DNA from: Chitinophagaceae bacterium
GTDB taxonomy: Bacteria; Bacteroidota; Bacteroidia; Chitinophagales; Chitinophagaceae
Length of the DNA stretch: 40,327 bases
Reading direction: 5' to 3'
Assembly (NCBI GenBank): GCA_025360525.1
Contig: JANYCA010000158.1
Location: 1 to 40,327, forward strand
Positions 8,906 to 17,591 of the stretch are shown in pieces (position 1 is the stretch's first letter; the number at the start of each line of letters is the position of its first letter). Under the pieces are notes generated by a model. The model saw only the letters and a list, made by a program, of their open reading frames with translations, searched no databases and was not told the DNA's origin. Position numbers and translations under genes: made by a program.

Positions 8906-9354
8906 AAAGTTACAGGATTAGGTAATTTGATCGCAATTTAAAGCGGCGTCGGCCTCGAATAAAAAGTGCTAGAAATTTTTAACATAAGCCGTTAAAAAAT
9001 CAAGGCTGTTTGAGCCAGCACATACTACAAATCATTTTTCTTTTGGGGCGAGTTCCTTGATTTTAGGCTGATGTTAAAAATTTCAGCCTTTTTATTCGAA
9101 GCCCCGTCCGACTGGCGTCAGCCGGGCGGGCTTGATTTTTTTTGTTTCTTTTTTTTATCAAGAAAAAAAAGAAAATAGAGTCTTCCTATTAAGCAAAATT
9201 GGCTTTGCGAACTAAATAATTCCTTCCTAAAAAATTTTACTTCTAAGCATTAAAAATTTTGTATTATTATCTTGAAATGAAATGAAAACAAACTGACCAG
9301 CAGAGATACCTGCTTAGTTTGTACCTAAACCTCTTCAAATAAAAGCAATCTTTT
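8906..9354. other. Intergenic region carB-comEC, occupied by a repeat element
   Basis: No gene is supported in these 449 bases. Positions 8948-9112 form a long imperfect inverted repeat, followed by a perfect 12-bp T/A hairpin at 9145-9174. The remaining ~180 bases before comEC are AT-rich without a clear promoter box. Confidence 0.7.
8948..9174. repeat. Long imperfect inverted repeat plus terminator-like hairpin (copy 1)
   Basis: The left arm 8948-8990 and right arm 9066-9112 are inverted copies. The shared core on the left-arm strand reads TCGAATAAAAAG, then GAAATTTTTAACAT, then AGCC. Right after it comes CTTGAT at 9131, then TTTCTTTTTTTT (9145-9156), loop ATCAAG, and AAAAAAAAGAAA (9163-9174), a perfect 12-bp stem that could end transcription in both directions. 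A related copy lies at 19553-19772. It looks like a non-coding interspersed repeat rather than an IS; no transposase is present. Confidence 0.75.
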
Positions 9355-11457
9355 ATGCCTGCAAAATTCCAGATACCCATTTGGAAAACAGCTCCTTGCT
9401 TTCAACTCCTTTTACCGTTGGTTGGCGGTATTATATTGCAATGGTATGTGCAGCCACAATTGAAATTAATTATTGCAAATCTTGCTTGCTTTACCACATC
9501 CTATTGGTTGTTTAGTAAACTACCAGCTGCAGTAAAATTTAAGTTGCATTTTATCAACGGCATATTTTTACAGTTGATAATAATTAGCATTGCCATGCTG
9601 ATTACCTGGCAAAAAGATACCAGGCATCACAATAATTGGTATGGTCAATATTATACAATGGGAGACTACATCATGGTCACCATCAGCGAACCATTAATTG
9701 AAAAAGCCAAGTCGTATAAAGCAGATGCTTTTATAGAACAACTTTTTCGAAATGATAGTTCCATCCAGGGCCAGGGGAAACTATTAATGTACTTTTCCAA
9801 AGACAGCATTCCCAACAGCCTCCAATATGGCGACCAAATCCTCATCCATAAAAACCTGCAGGAAATAAAAAACTCCGGCAACCCGGGCGCATTCAATTAC
9901 CAGCGCTATGCTGCCTTTCAGCAAACCTTTCACAATGTCTATTTAAAACCAACAGACTGGGTAAAACTGCCTGGTAAAAACAACAATCAATTTAAACAGT
10001 TTATCTATACGGCACGGGCCTATATATTATCGATTTTACAAAAAAACGTTAGCAGTAATAAAGATGAACTCGGCATTGCAGAAGCCCTGCTGATTGGCTA
10101 TACCAACGACCTTGACAAAGACCTGGTGCAGGCTTACAGCAACACCGGCGTGGTACACATCATAGCCATCTCCGGCATGCACCTTGGTTTAATTTATGTA
10201 ATGCTGGTATGGCTGTTTAAAAGAATTCCCGGTATCAATCAATCAAAAATTTTACAGGTACTATTGATACTAAGTTGCCTATGGTTATTTTCTTTACTTA
10301 CCGGCGCTTCCGCCTCTGTATGCAGGGCCGCAGTGATGTTTACCTTTATAACAGTGGGTAAAAATATCGGCCGACAATCTTCAATCTACAATTCGTTGGC
10401 GGCCTCTGCACTGGTAATGCTTTGCTACAATCCCTATTACTTGTGGGATGTTGGATTCCAGCTCAGTTACCTTGCTGTGGTGGGGATAGTTGCATTTCAA
10501 AAACCCATTTACAATTGGTTTTTCATCAAAAATAAATACCTGGACCAGGTATGGAAACTGGCAGCTATTTCATTGGCTGCACAAACACTTACGTTCCCCA
10601 TCTGCATTTATTATTTTCACCAGTTTCCTAATTTATTTTTATTGACCAATATTATCGCTGTGCCATTATCGAGTGTGATATTGTATGCAACTATTGCGTT
10701 AATTGCTTTAAGCCCCGTGCCCTACCTCGGTTTGTATTTAGGCAAATTAGTTAACGGCCTTGTTTGGCTGATGAACCAAATAATTTTACAAATCAATAAT
10801 TTCCCTTACACCGTTTGGGATAAAATTCCAGCCACCATTGTTACCACCTGGTTGCTGTATTTTGTTGTTATTGGTGCCAGCTGCTGGCTGCTGCAGAAAA
10901 ATAAAAACTGGTTTAAATTTTCAATTTTTTCATTCCTTGCTTTTGTAGCAGCGCATGCCTACAACAACTGGCAAATTAAAAACCAGCAGCAACTGATTGT
11001 TTACAATGTTCCGCAACACCGGGCGATAGATTTTGTAAAGGGAAATAAATACCAGTTTATTGGCGACAGTATTTTGCTGCAGGATGGCGTGTTACAAAAC
11101 TTTCACCTTAAACCCGGTAGAATTGCGTTGCAATTAAACAACCGTATTGATTCACTATCCACCATGATTGGTAAAACAAACTTTTATCAATTTGGCAATA
11201 AAAAAATGCTGTTAATTGATCGTGCCATCTATTTTGAAATACCCCTACATAAAATTGATGTAGACTATATTGTCATCTCCAAAAGTCCCAGGCTGTATAT
11301 TCCACAACTGGCGCAGATTTTTAACTGCAGGCAATATGTATTCGATGCATCTAACAGCCTGTGGAAAATTGACAAATGGCAAAAAGATTGCGAACAACTA
11401 CATTTGCAGCATTATTCAATACCAAAGCAGGGCGCTTTTATTGCGGCTATTGACTAA
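9355..11457 (+). CDS. comEC: ComEC/Rec2 family DNA-uptake channel protein
   Basis: This 700-residue polytopic inner-membrane protein is expected to bring single-stranded DNA into the cytoplasm during natural transformation. An N-terminal membrane segment and a DUF4131-like soluble part (~residues 20-200) come first. The competence domain follows, with the signature GVVHIIAISGMHLGLIYVML near residue 265-285 and TGASASVCRAAVMF, then about eight hydrophobic helices. After the last helix (~residue 540) only ~160 residues remain, and the metal-binding HxHxDH motif of the beta-lactamase-like domain is not visible. This end may be a reduced form, as in some Bacteroidota. purH follows 54 bases downstream. 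Confidence 0.92.
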   Translation: MPAKFQIPIWKTAPCFQLLLPLVGGIILQWYVQPQLKLIIANLACFTTSYWLFSKLPAAVKFKLHFINGIFLQLIIISIAMLITWQKDTRHHNNWYGQYYTMGDYIMVTISEPLIEKAKSYKADAFIEQLFRNDSSIQGQGKLLMYFSKDSIPNSLQYGDQILIHKNLQEIKNSGNPGAFNYQRYAAFQQTFHNVYLKPTDWVKLPGKNNNQFKQFIYTARAYILSILQKNVSSNKDELGIAEALLIGYTNDLDKDLVQAYSNTGVVHIIAISGMHLGLIYVMLVWLFKRIPGINQSKILQVLLILSCLWLFSLLTGASASVCRAAVMFTFITVGKNIGRQSSIYNSLAASALVMLCYNPYYLWDVGFQLSYLAVVGIVAFQKPIYNWFFIKNKYLDQVWKLAAISLAAQTLTFPICIYYFHQFPNLFLLTNIIAVPLSSVILYATIALIALSPVPYLGLYLGKLVNGLVWLMNQIILQINNFPYTVWDKIPATIVTTWLLYFVVIGASCWLLQKNKNWFKFSIFSFLAFVAAHAYNNWQIKNQQQLIVYNVPQHRAIDFVKGNKYQFIGDSILLQDGVLQNFHLKPGRIALQLNNRIDSLSTMIGKTNFYQFGNKKMLLIDRAIYFEIPLHKIDVDYIVISKSPRLYIPQLAQIFNCRQYVFDASNSLWKIDKWQKDCEQLHLQHYSIPKQGAFIAAID

Positions 11458-11511
11458 GCAACTTTCATCTAATCTACAAACTAAAAAAGCACCGCCATCA
11501 GCGGAACAGGC

Positions 11512-13119
11512 ATGAAAAAAATTCAATCAGCATTAATCTCTGTTTTTTATAAAGATGGTCTCGAAAATATTGTTAAGCAACTGCAGCAATTGGACATTAC
11601 CATTTATTCTACCGGCGGCACACAAAAGTTTATAGAAGATTTGCAGGTTCCCTGTATAGCTGTTGAATCGCTTACCAGCTATCCTTCTATATTAGGTGGC
11701 AGGGTTAAAACCTTGCATCCATCTGTATTTGGCGGCATTTTAGGTAAAAGAGACGATGCACAGCATGTAGCTGAAATGAAACAATACCATATTCCTGAGC
11801 TTGACCTGGTGATTGTGGATTTATACCCTTTTGAAGAAACCGTTGCATCCACCACCGATGAAACCCTGATAATAGAAAAGATTGATATTGGCGGCCCCAG
11901 CATGATTAGAGCTGCAGCAAAAAACCATCGGGATGTAGTTGTGGTAGCGGCCAAAAAAGACTATGCATTGCTGGAAGAAATACTGGTTAGTCAAAAAGGT
12001 GAAACATCGTTGGAACAAAGAAGAGCATTTGCCATCAAGGCATTTGATGTATGCACCGGCTACGATTTAGCCATCTCTAATTATTTCAATCAAACCGAAT
12101 TTATAAACCCGTTTACCCAGGAAAAATCGGTGCTTCGTTACGGCGAAAACCCACACCAGCAAGGCGTTTTCTACGGCCACTTGGAACAAATATTTGATAA
12201 ACTTAACGGTAAAGAATTATCCTATAATAATTTAGTAGATGTAGATGCAGCCGTGCAGTTATCAGCAGATATAGCCTCCCCCAACCCCTCCAAAGGAGGG
12301 GCTTTGGAAGAGTCGGCTAACCACGAAGAAACTTCAGATAATCAGGGTCTAAAAGTCCCCTCCTTTGGAGGGGATTTAGGGGAGGCTTTTTTTGCCATTC
12401 TCAAACACACCAATGTTTGTGGCGTAGCCATCAGGCCAACAATAAAAGAAGCCTGGGATGCGGCCCTTGCAGGAGATCCTGAAAGTGCTTTTGGCGGTGT
12501 ACTAATAACCAATAAAACAGTAGATGTAGCAACTGCCAACGCCGTCAACGAAATATTTTTTGAAGTGTTGATAGCACCAGCGTATGATGAAGCTGCACTC
12601 GCTATTTTACAAACCAAAAAGAACCGCATTCTGTTGCGTCAAAAAGAAAGTCTTACTGCTACGCACCATTTTAAATCGGTACTAAATGGATTGCTTACCC
12701 AACAAAACGATGTTGGCAATTACACCGATTGGAAAGAAACCGGCGGCAGGGCAAGCACCGCTACAGAAAAAGAAGATCTTGCTTTTGGCAATATCATCGC
12801 CAAACATTTAAAAAGTAATTCAATTGCGTTGGTAAAAAACAAACAGTTAATAGGCAAGGGTTGCGGACAAACCAGCCGTATAGATTCACTCCGCCAATGT
12901 ATTGATAAAGCTGGTCACAATAATTTTGATTTAAGCGGTGCCGCACTCGCAAGCGATGCGTTTTTTCCTTTTGATGATTGCGTAAAAATTGCCCATGCAG
13001 CGGGCATCACAGCCTTTATTCAACCCGGTGGTTCTATCCGTGACAAAGATTCCATCGACTATTGTAAAGAGAACAATCTTGCCATGGTAATAACGGGCTT
13101 ACGGCATTTTAAACATTAA
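11512..13119 (+). CDS. purH: Bifunctional AICAR transformylase / IMP cyclohydrolase
   Basis: PurH carries out the last two steps of IMP synthesis in the cytoplasm. The N-terminal IMP cyclohydrolase (MGS-like) domain shows YSTGGT and RVKTLHPSVFGGIL. The C-terminal AICAR transformylase domain shows LRYGENPHQQ, the catalytic pair Lys298-His299 in ILKHTNVCG, and SDAFFPFDD with IQPGGSIRD near the end. The length is 535 residues. An extra ~37-residue block (A255 to E291) sits just before the catalytic Lys-His and is encoded by a palindromic repeat unit inserted in frame. Everything around it is well conserved, so the enzyme probably tolerates it. Start is ATG 11512. It probably forms an operon with comEC and the downstream EamA gene. 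Confidence 0.96.
   Translation: MKKIQSALISVFYKDGLENIVKQLQQLDITIYSTGGTQKFIEDLQVPCIAVESLTSYPSILGGRVKTLHPSVFGGILGKRDDAQHVAEMKQYHIPELDLVIVDLYPFEETVASTTDETLIIEKIDIGGPSMIRAAAKNHRDVVVVAAKKDYALLEEILVSQKGETSLEQRRAFAIKAFDVCTGYDLAISNYFNQTEFINPFTQEKSVLRYGENPHQQGVFYGHLEQIFDKLNGKELSYNNLVDVDAAVQLSADIASPNPSKGGALEESANHEETSDNQGLKVPSFGGDLGEAFFAILKHTNVCGVAIRPTIKEAWDAALAGDPESAFGGVLITNKTVDVATANAVNEIFFEVLIAPAYDEAALAILQTKKNRILLRQKESLTATHHFKSVLNGLLTQQNDVGNYTDWKETGGRASTATEKEDLAFGNIIAKHLKSNSIALVKNKQLIGKGCGQTSRIDSLRQCIDKAGHNNFDLSGAALASDAFFPFDDCVKIAHAAGITAFIQPGGSIRDKDSIDYCKENNLAMVITGLRHFKH
12274..12386 (+). repeat. Palindromic repeat unit inserted in frame within purH
   Basis: The left arm (12274-12305) and right arm (12351-12386) are near-perfect inverted copies. 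Both carry the nested dyad CCCCTCC-AAA-GGAGGGG (or its complement) and end in GCCTCCCC / GGGGAGGC. The ~45-base spacer is also open. The unit contributes ~37 codons without stop or frameshift. Its high GC content contrasts with the AT-rich surroundings. A similar GC-rich unit lies behind asnS. Confidence 0.88.
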
Positions 13120-13146
13120 ACAAATCAGCTTTAACCTCCTTCAGTT

Positions 13147-14076
13147 TTGAATAATACCGAGATTAAAACCAGCGGATATATTGCTTTAGCTACCACCAGT
13201 ATTTTGTGGGGTACTACCTGGGTGGCCAGCAAAATTGCTGTGTCTCAAATGCCGGCTTTCCAAATGGCTTCCATCCGGCAGTTTCTTGGCGGTATCAGCC
13301 TAATAGGATTTTTTTTACTGTATAAAAAATTACCGCTGCCTACTGCAAAACAATTTGCATTATTACTGGTAATGTCGTTGCTGATGTTTGTTGGTGCAAA
13401 CGGATTAAGCACCTGGAGTCTTCAATATATTTCCACCGGTTTAAGTTCGTTAATAGGCGCCCTTTACCCTTTAAGTGTGGTGTTAATTGAGCTGATCTTT
13501 TTTAAAAACCGCAACGTAACCATCCTCACTTTTATTGGTTTACTATTGGGTATTGGTGGCGTAGGAATTGTATTTTATGAAAACGTATTTCAACATCATC
13601 CTCCCGGTTTTATTTTTGGTGTAATGCTTTCCATGAGCGCCATGTTATCGTGGAGTATCGGCACCATTGTAATTGCCCGCAATGCCATTAAAATAAACCC
13701 CTATTATGCCACTGGCTGGCAAATGCTTATCAGCGCAGGCATTTTAATTATCATCGCTTTTTTTTCGCATCCGCTAATGCCGTTGCAACAAATACCCGCC
13801 AAAGGCTGGGCTGCCATTGCCTATTTGGTAATTGCAGGCTCTATTGTTGCCTTTGCAGCCTTTGTGTATTCCATGAAAAAATTACCGGCCGCCCTTTTTT
13901 CTTTGTATGCATATTTTAACCCCATGGTAGCAATAATTGTAGCCGGTGTGCTGCTAAACGAGCCACTCACCATGAATATTTTCTGGGGAGCAGTAGTTAC
14001 ATTATTTGGTGTGTATTTAGTAAACTACAGCGTAAAAAGAAACAGCAGAAAGCTGATGAAGGAAGAGCTGGAATAA
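13147..14076 (+). CDS. EamA/DMT family transporter (drug/metabolite exporter)
   Basis: This 309-residue inner-membrane protein has about ten TM helices in two EamA repeats. The first repeat begins ALATTSILWGTTWVASKIAV and includes FLGGISLIGF and ISTGLSSLIGALYPLSVVLI; the second begins near FGVMLSMSAMLSWSIGTIVI. Such proteins export amino acids, nucleobases or other small metabolites; the substrate is unknown. TTG 13147 is taken as the start because it is the only start-like codon upstream of TM1, and the next ATG would remove that helix. It lies 27 bases after purH on the same strand, suggesting co-transcription. Confidence 0.88.
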   Translation: MNNTEIKTSGYIALATTSILWGTTWVASKIAVSQMPAFQMASIRQFLGGISLIGFFLLYKKLPLPTAKQFALLLVMSLLMFVGANGLSTWSLQYISTGLSSLIGALYPLSVVLIELIFFKNRNVTILTFIGLLLGIGGVGIVFYENVFQHHPPGFIFGVMLSMSAMLSWSIGTIVIARNAIKINPYYATGWQMLISAGILIIIAFFSHPLMPLQQIPAKGWAAIAYLVIAGSIVAFAAFVYSMKKLPAALFSLYAYFNPMVAIIVAGVLLNEPLTMNIFWGAVVTLFGVYLVNYSVKRNSRKLMKEELE

Positions 14077-14194
14077 GGAGGCTTTTAATTTTTCTGTTAA
14101 CCAATCATTTGTACTATTAGTAAACATTGGTGGTAACAGGCAAAAAACAGATTTATGGTTTAAGTAGAGAAAAGGAAAAATTGCAAACAGCATA

Positions 14195-15217
14195 ATGACA
14201 AAGAGGCAATCAGATATCATACTACAACCGGATGCCGGTTTATTCAATGAGCTATCGTTACTCATTGAGCAAAGCCAAACCCGGCTGCAATCGTATGCCA
14301 ATAGCACCCTCACCACCCTCTTTTGGCAAGTGGGTAAACGCATCAATGAAAATATACTTCAATACAAACGGGCAGATTATGGAAAACAAATTGTGCCGAC
14401 AGTGTCGGCACAATTGGAAAAAGAATATGGGCGCAGCTTTGCAGAGAAAAATGTGAGGCGAATGATGCAGTTTTCCGAAATATTCAGCGATTATCAGATT
14501 GTCGTTACACTGTCACGACAATTGAGTTGGTCGCATTTTTTGGCAATATTACCACTCAAAAAAGAAGATGCCCGTCTATTTTATGCTCAACAATCCGTGT
14601 CGGAAAACTGGGGCATAAGACAACTAAGGGAGCAAATAAGCAGTAAGGGATATGAACGGGCAGGAATTGCCAATACACAATTAAGGGAGGGTTCATTGGT
14701 GCCGTTCAATACATTTAAAGACCCATATATCCTCGATTTTTTAAGGCTTAAAAACGAGTACTTAGAAATAGATTTAGAAACTGCCATACTAAAAGAACTG
14801 GAACGGTTTATTTTGGAAATAGGCAAAGGTTTCGCCTTTGTGGAAAGACAGAAGCGAATGATTATTGATGATGAAGATTACCACCTGGACCTGCTCTTTT
14901 TTCACCGGAAATTAAAAAGGCTGGTGGCCATTGAATTAAAAATTGGCAAGTTTCAGGCAAAGGACAAGGGGCAGATGGAACTCTATCTTAATTGGCTAAA
15001 CCGGTACGAAAGACAGGAAGGCGAAGATAAACCTATTGGGCTTATACTATGTGCCGAAACCAGCCGGGAACAAGTGGAGTTGTTGGAAATGCATAAAGAT
15101 GGGATCATGGTTGCCGAATACTGGACAGAACTTCCACCCAAAAAAGCATTGGAAGAACATTTGCACAAAGCTTTGATTGAAGCAAAGGAAATGCTGGAAA
15201 GAAAAAAAGGGATGTAA
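14195..15217 (+). CDS. DUF1016 / YhcG-type PDDEXK nuclease
   Basis: This 340-residue protein fits the DUF1016 family. Its helical N-terminal domain (~20-170) carries the decapeptide QIVxTxSxQL twice (residues 65-74 and 101-110), the second followed by SWSHFLAILPL. Its C-terminal PDDEXK fold has candidate catalytic residues Asp232 (DYHLDLLFF) and Glu247/Lys249 (AIELKIGKF). The family is common in mobile and defence regions, often near type I restriction genes; none is adjacent here. The precise substrate is not established. The two decapeptides are encoded by DNA palindromes of the same architecture (14389-14415 and 14498-14522). The gene has its own 118-base upstream gap and no obvious partner. 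Confidence 0.9.
   Translation: MTKRQSDIILQPDAGLFNELSLLIEQSQTRLQSYANSTLTTLFWQVGKRINENILQYKRADYGKQIVPTVSAQLEKEYGRSFAEKNVRRMMQFSEIFSDYQIVVTLSRQLSWSHFLAILPLKKEDARLFYAQQSVSENWGIRQLREQISSKGYERAGIANTQLREGSLVPFNTFKDPYILDFLRLKNEYLEIDLETAILKELERFILEIGKGFAFVERQKRMIIDDEDYHLDLLFFHRKLKRLVAIELKIGKFQAKDKGQMELYLNWLNRYERQEGEDKPIGLILCAETSREQVELLEMHKDGIMVAEYWTELPPKKALEEHLHKALIEAKEMLERKKGM
14389..14415. repeat. Perfect 27-bp palindrome inside the DUF1016 gene (13-bp arms, 1-base centre)
   Basis: AATTGTGCCGACA at 14389-14401 and TGTCGGCACAATT at 14403-14415 are exact reverse complements around a single G at 14402. The palindrome encodes most of QIVPTVSAQL. A second palindrome with the same ACA-N-TGT core is centred 108 bp downstream. 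Confidence 0.9.
14498..14522. repeat. Second palindrome of the same form in the DUF1016 gene
   Basis: ATTGTCGTTACA (14498-14509), a central C (14510) and TGTCACGACAAT (14511-14522) form 12-bp arms with one mismatch. Like the first copy it begins ATTGT, ends ACAAT and has an ACA-N-TGT centre. It encodes most of QIVVTLSRQL. Confidence 0.85.
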
Positions 15218-15410
15218 AAATAACGAAAAGCGACAAAGAGAAAATATATCTAACCAAGTTTTAATTGCCTTTAAAGCAACTCCAACACAAACAACAGTTG
15301 ATTATTTTGGTAAGCCAATTTAAAGAATTGATCAGTGCGAACACAAAGTTATTAGTATATTCTATTACGCAGGTGACCACTTTAACAAAGGCTTCGGCTC
15401 GTTAAACTTA

Positions 15411-16718
15411 TCACTTGCAAATAGTCATAAATTCTTCATACACTTCCTTCCAGCCTTTAAACAATTTATCCGTTCCTGTAAAATGATTGTGCCATATGGA
15501 GATAAATTCACCCTGCACATTTTTACAAACGGCATAATAGTATTTCATTTCCTCCAACGCCTGTTGTGGTGTAAAATGTTGCTCGTAAAAAGAGTTGGCT
15601 TCCATAAAACAAAAAGGATGAATTCGCAACTGGGTTGACTGTTCCGTTTGTAAATTGTACCAATAAAACGAACTGGCTACCGATGCCCTGAAACCGTTGA
15701 TACTACCATAGCCCATGGAATAATCAGCTGTAATTCCTGCATCAATCAACCGCTGATAGCCCTGTGGTAAATTAAATCGTATAAAATGTTGACGGGATGC
15801 AGTGATTGGCTGGCCGGCAATGTCTTCCAATAAGTTTTTCTCTTCTTTCAGCAAATTTTCAGCATCGCCACTTTGCCAGCTTGGATGCAACCCAATGGTA
15901 TATTTTGCTGCATGGGTTTTTATCAATGCCTGCATGGCCGGATGCTGAGGCAAAATGTTTTTATCGTGCAAGCCATTTTTACACGGCACTAAAAAAAAGT
16001 AGATGGGCTGCACGTTTGGGTAAGCCACCTGTAACTGGTGCAGCCATTCGTAGCTATCAAACGGATCTTGCTGAAGGCCCAGCAATACTTTTAATCTTTG
16101 TAAAGATGGTTGCTTAAAAAACCCACCGGCGTTACGCAAAAACCCTTTGTGTTTATAGGAATATGCAATGTCAATATCATAAGTGGCGAGGAATGAGAAC
16201 GGCTTGTTCTGAATGGTGAAATGCGAAGGATGAATTGAAGATGAGAACGAATGCGCTTGCAGGAATTGCATAAAATCTTGTATCCAAATATTGATCAACG
16301 GAAGTTGTAAAAATCCTTCTTTAAATGCCAATGAATTTTCATGCGCATACCGGCCGTACATATCTTTTGTGTGTGGCAGGTATTCCTCGTAACGACTGAG
16401 CAAATAAAAAACAGCCGCAAAAATATCAAAAGGAAAATCGCCTGATGAGGTTTTAAAAAAAGCTTTGTTGCCGTTATAATTAAAACATTCAGTAGGCTGT
16501 ATTATAATACCGGCCTGCTGTAGCAAACCCTGCGGTTGTATGGTAATGGCCTGTGTAAAATGAGTTAAGTCGCTGTAATTAATTTTTACTCCATCCGCCT
16601 TGCTAAATCTTTCTTCATCCGTTGTTAGCTCATACACCTGGCCCATCAGTTCTTTAAAAATAAAAGAGCAGGTATATTGGAGCCTTGCAGTAATTATAGG
16701 TGAGTAGATAATCAGCAT
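15411..16718 (-). CDS. Polysaccharide-deacetylase-like protein with an N-terminal DUF7033-like domain
   Basis: The 435-residue product has no clear signal peptide. The N-terminal third contains FPFDIFAAVFYLLSRYEEYL and YGRYAHENSLA, typical of the Bacteroidota family in which an uncharacterised domain precedes a deacetylase-like NodB fold. The fold shows the metal-site Asp motif (TYDIDIAYSY), a His motif in TIGLHPSWQS, SRQHFIRFNLPQGYQ, and a late ISIWHNHF. The usual substrate would be an N-acetylated polysaccharide or lipid-linked sugar, but this subfamily has no reaction I can name with confidence. It is divergent from lpxH across 114 bases. Confidence 0.8.
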   Translation of the reverse strand: MLIIYSPIITARLQYTCSFIFKELMGQVYELTTDEERFSKADGVKINYSDLTHFTQAITIQPQGLLQQAGIIIQPTECFNYNGNKAFFKTSSGDFPFDIFAAVFYLLSRYEEYLPHTKDMYGRYAHENSLAFKEGFLQLPLINIWIQDFMQFLQAHSFSSSIHPSHFTIQNKPFSFLATYDIDIAYSYKHKGFLRNAGGFFKQPSLQRLKVLLGLQQDPFDSYEWLHQLQVAYPNVQPIYFFLVPCKNGLHDKNILPQHPAMQALIKTHAAKYTIGLHPSWQSGDAENLLKEEKNLLEDIAGQPITASRQHFIRFNLPQGYQRLIDAGITADYSMGYGSINGFRASVASSFYWYNLQTEQSTQLRIHPFCFMEANSFYEQHFTPQQALEEMKYYYAVCKNVQGEFISIWHNHFTGTDKLFKGWKEVYEEFMTICK

Positions 16719-16801
16719 GAATGCACAAATTAAAAAATTAGCACTAAGGTTACCGAAGAATTTTAAACTACAATAAAACAGCAGCTTAACAAACGAATCT
16801 T

Positions 16802-16809
16802 TACTTTTG
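16802..16809 (+). promoter_or_regulatory. Bacteroidota -7 promoter box for lpxH
   Basis: TACTTTTG is an exact TAnnTTTG match and ends 23 bases before the TTG start at 16833. This leaves room for only a ~20-base leader and supports the non-ATG start. Confidence 0.55.
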
Positions 16810-16832
16810 AAAATAAAAAAATTCTATTCGCT

Positions 16833-17591
16833 TTGAACTTACTTCCCAACAAAAAAATATTCTTCTTATCAGATTTTCACCTGGGCGCTCCCTCCTATGA
16901 AAAAAGCCTGGAACGGGAGAAAAAAATTGTACAGTTTTTAGATAGTATCAAACACGAAGCCCAGGAAATTTTTTTAGTAGGCGACATGTTTGATTTTTGG
17001 TTTGAATACAAAAAAGTAGTTCCCAAAGGGTTTGTGCGCCTGTTGGGTAAACTGGCAGAGCTAAGTGATACCGGTATTGTATTGCATTTTTTTGTTGGCA
17101 ACCACGATATGTGGGTTCGTACTTATTTTCAGCAGGAGCTTAACATGAAAGTGTATTTTGAGCCGGCCTATTTTAATTTTAATGATCAGCAGTTTTTAAT
17201 TGGTCATGGCGATGGTCAGGGCCCGGGAGATCACTCCTATAAATTCTTGAAAAAAATATTTCGTAGTCCCATTTGCCAATGGGCATTCGGAATAATTCCG
17301 CCCGGTATTGGAATGGGGCTTGCCAATTATCTTTCCAGGATAAGCCGTGATGCAGACAATATACCTGAAGAAATTTTTTTAGGGGAAGAAAATGAATGGC
17401 TGATTGTTTATAGTAAAGAAATTTTGCAGCAGCGCCCTGTTAATTATTTTATTTTTGGTCACCGGCATTTAGCCATCGATTTTACCCTCAGCGAAAAAAG
17501 CCGTTACATCAATTTAGGTGACTGGATCAAGGGCAGCACGTATGCTGTGTTTGATGGCAACACTACCGAATTAATGCATTTTCAACCATGA
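16833..17591 (+). CDS. lpxH: UDP-2,3-diacylglucosamine diphosphatase (LpxH-type)
   Basis: LpxH removes UMP from UDP-2,3-diacylglucosamine to give lipid X in lipid A synthesis, at the inner face of the cytoplasmic membrane. The 252-residue product shows the calcineurin-like metallophosphoesterase motifs in order: [42 protein letters not shown] and [10 protein letters not shown]. The start is TTG 16833: no ATG precedes the DFHLG motif, and the promoter box lies just upstream. An ATT at 16821 is an alternative. The 3' end overlaps the next gene by four bases (ATGA), indicating translational coupling. Confidence 0.93.
   Translation: MNLLPNKKIFFLSDFHLGAPSYEKSLEREKKIVQFLDSIKHEAQEIFLVGDMFDFWFEYKKVVPKGFVRLLGKLAELSDTGIVLHFFVGNHDMWVRTYFQQELNMKVYFEPAYFNFNDQQFLIGHGDGQGPGDHSYKFLKKIFRSPICQWAFGIIPPGIGMGLANYLSRISRDADNIPEEIFLGEENEWLIVYSKEILQQRPVNYFIFGHRHLAIDFTLSEKSRYINLGDWIKGSTYAVFDGNTTELMHFQP

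Noticed and set aside
15218..15410. Possible gene remnant behind the DUF1016 gene
   Set aside because: A ~35-codon open stretch ends at 15321 but has no start, no recognisable motif and overlaps the end of the nuclease gene in another frame.
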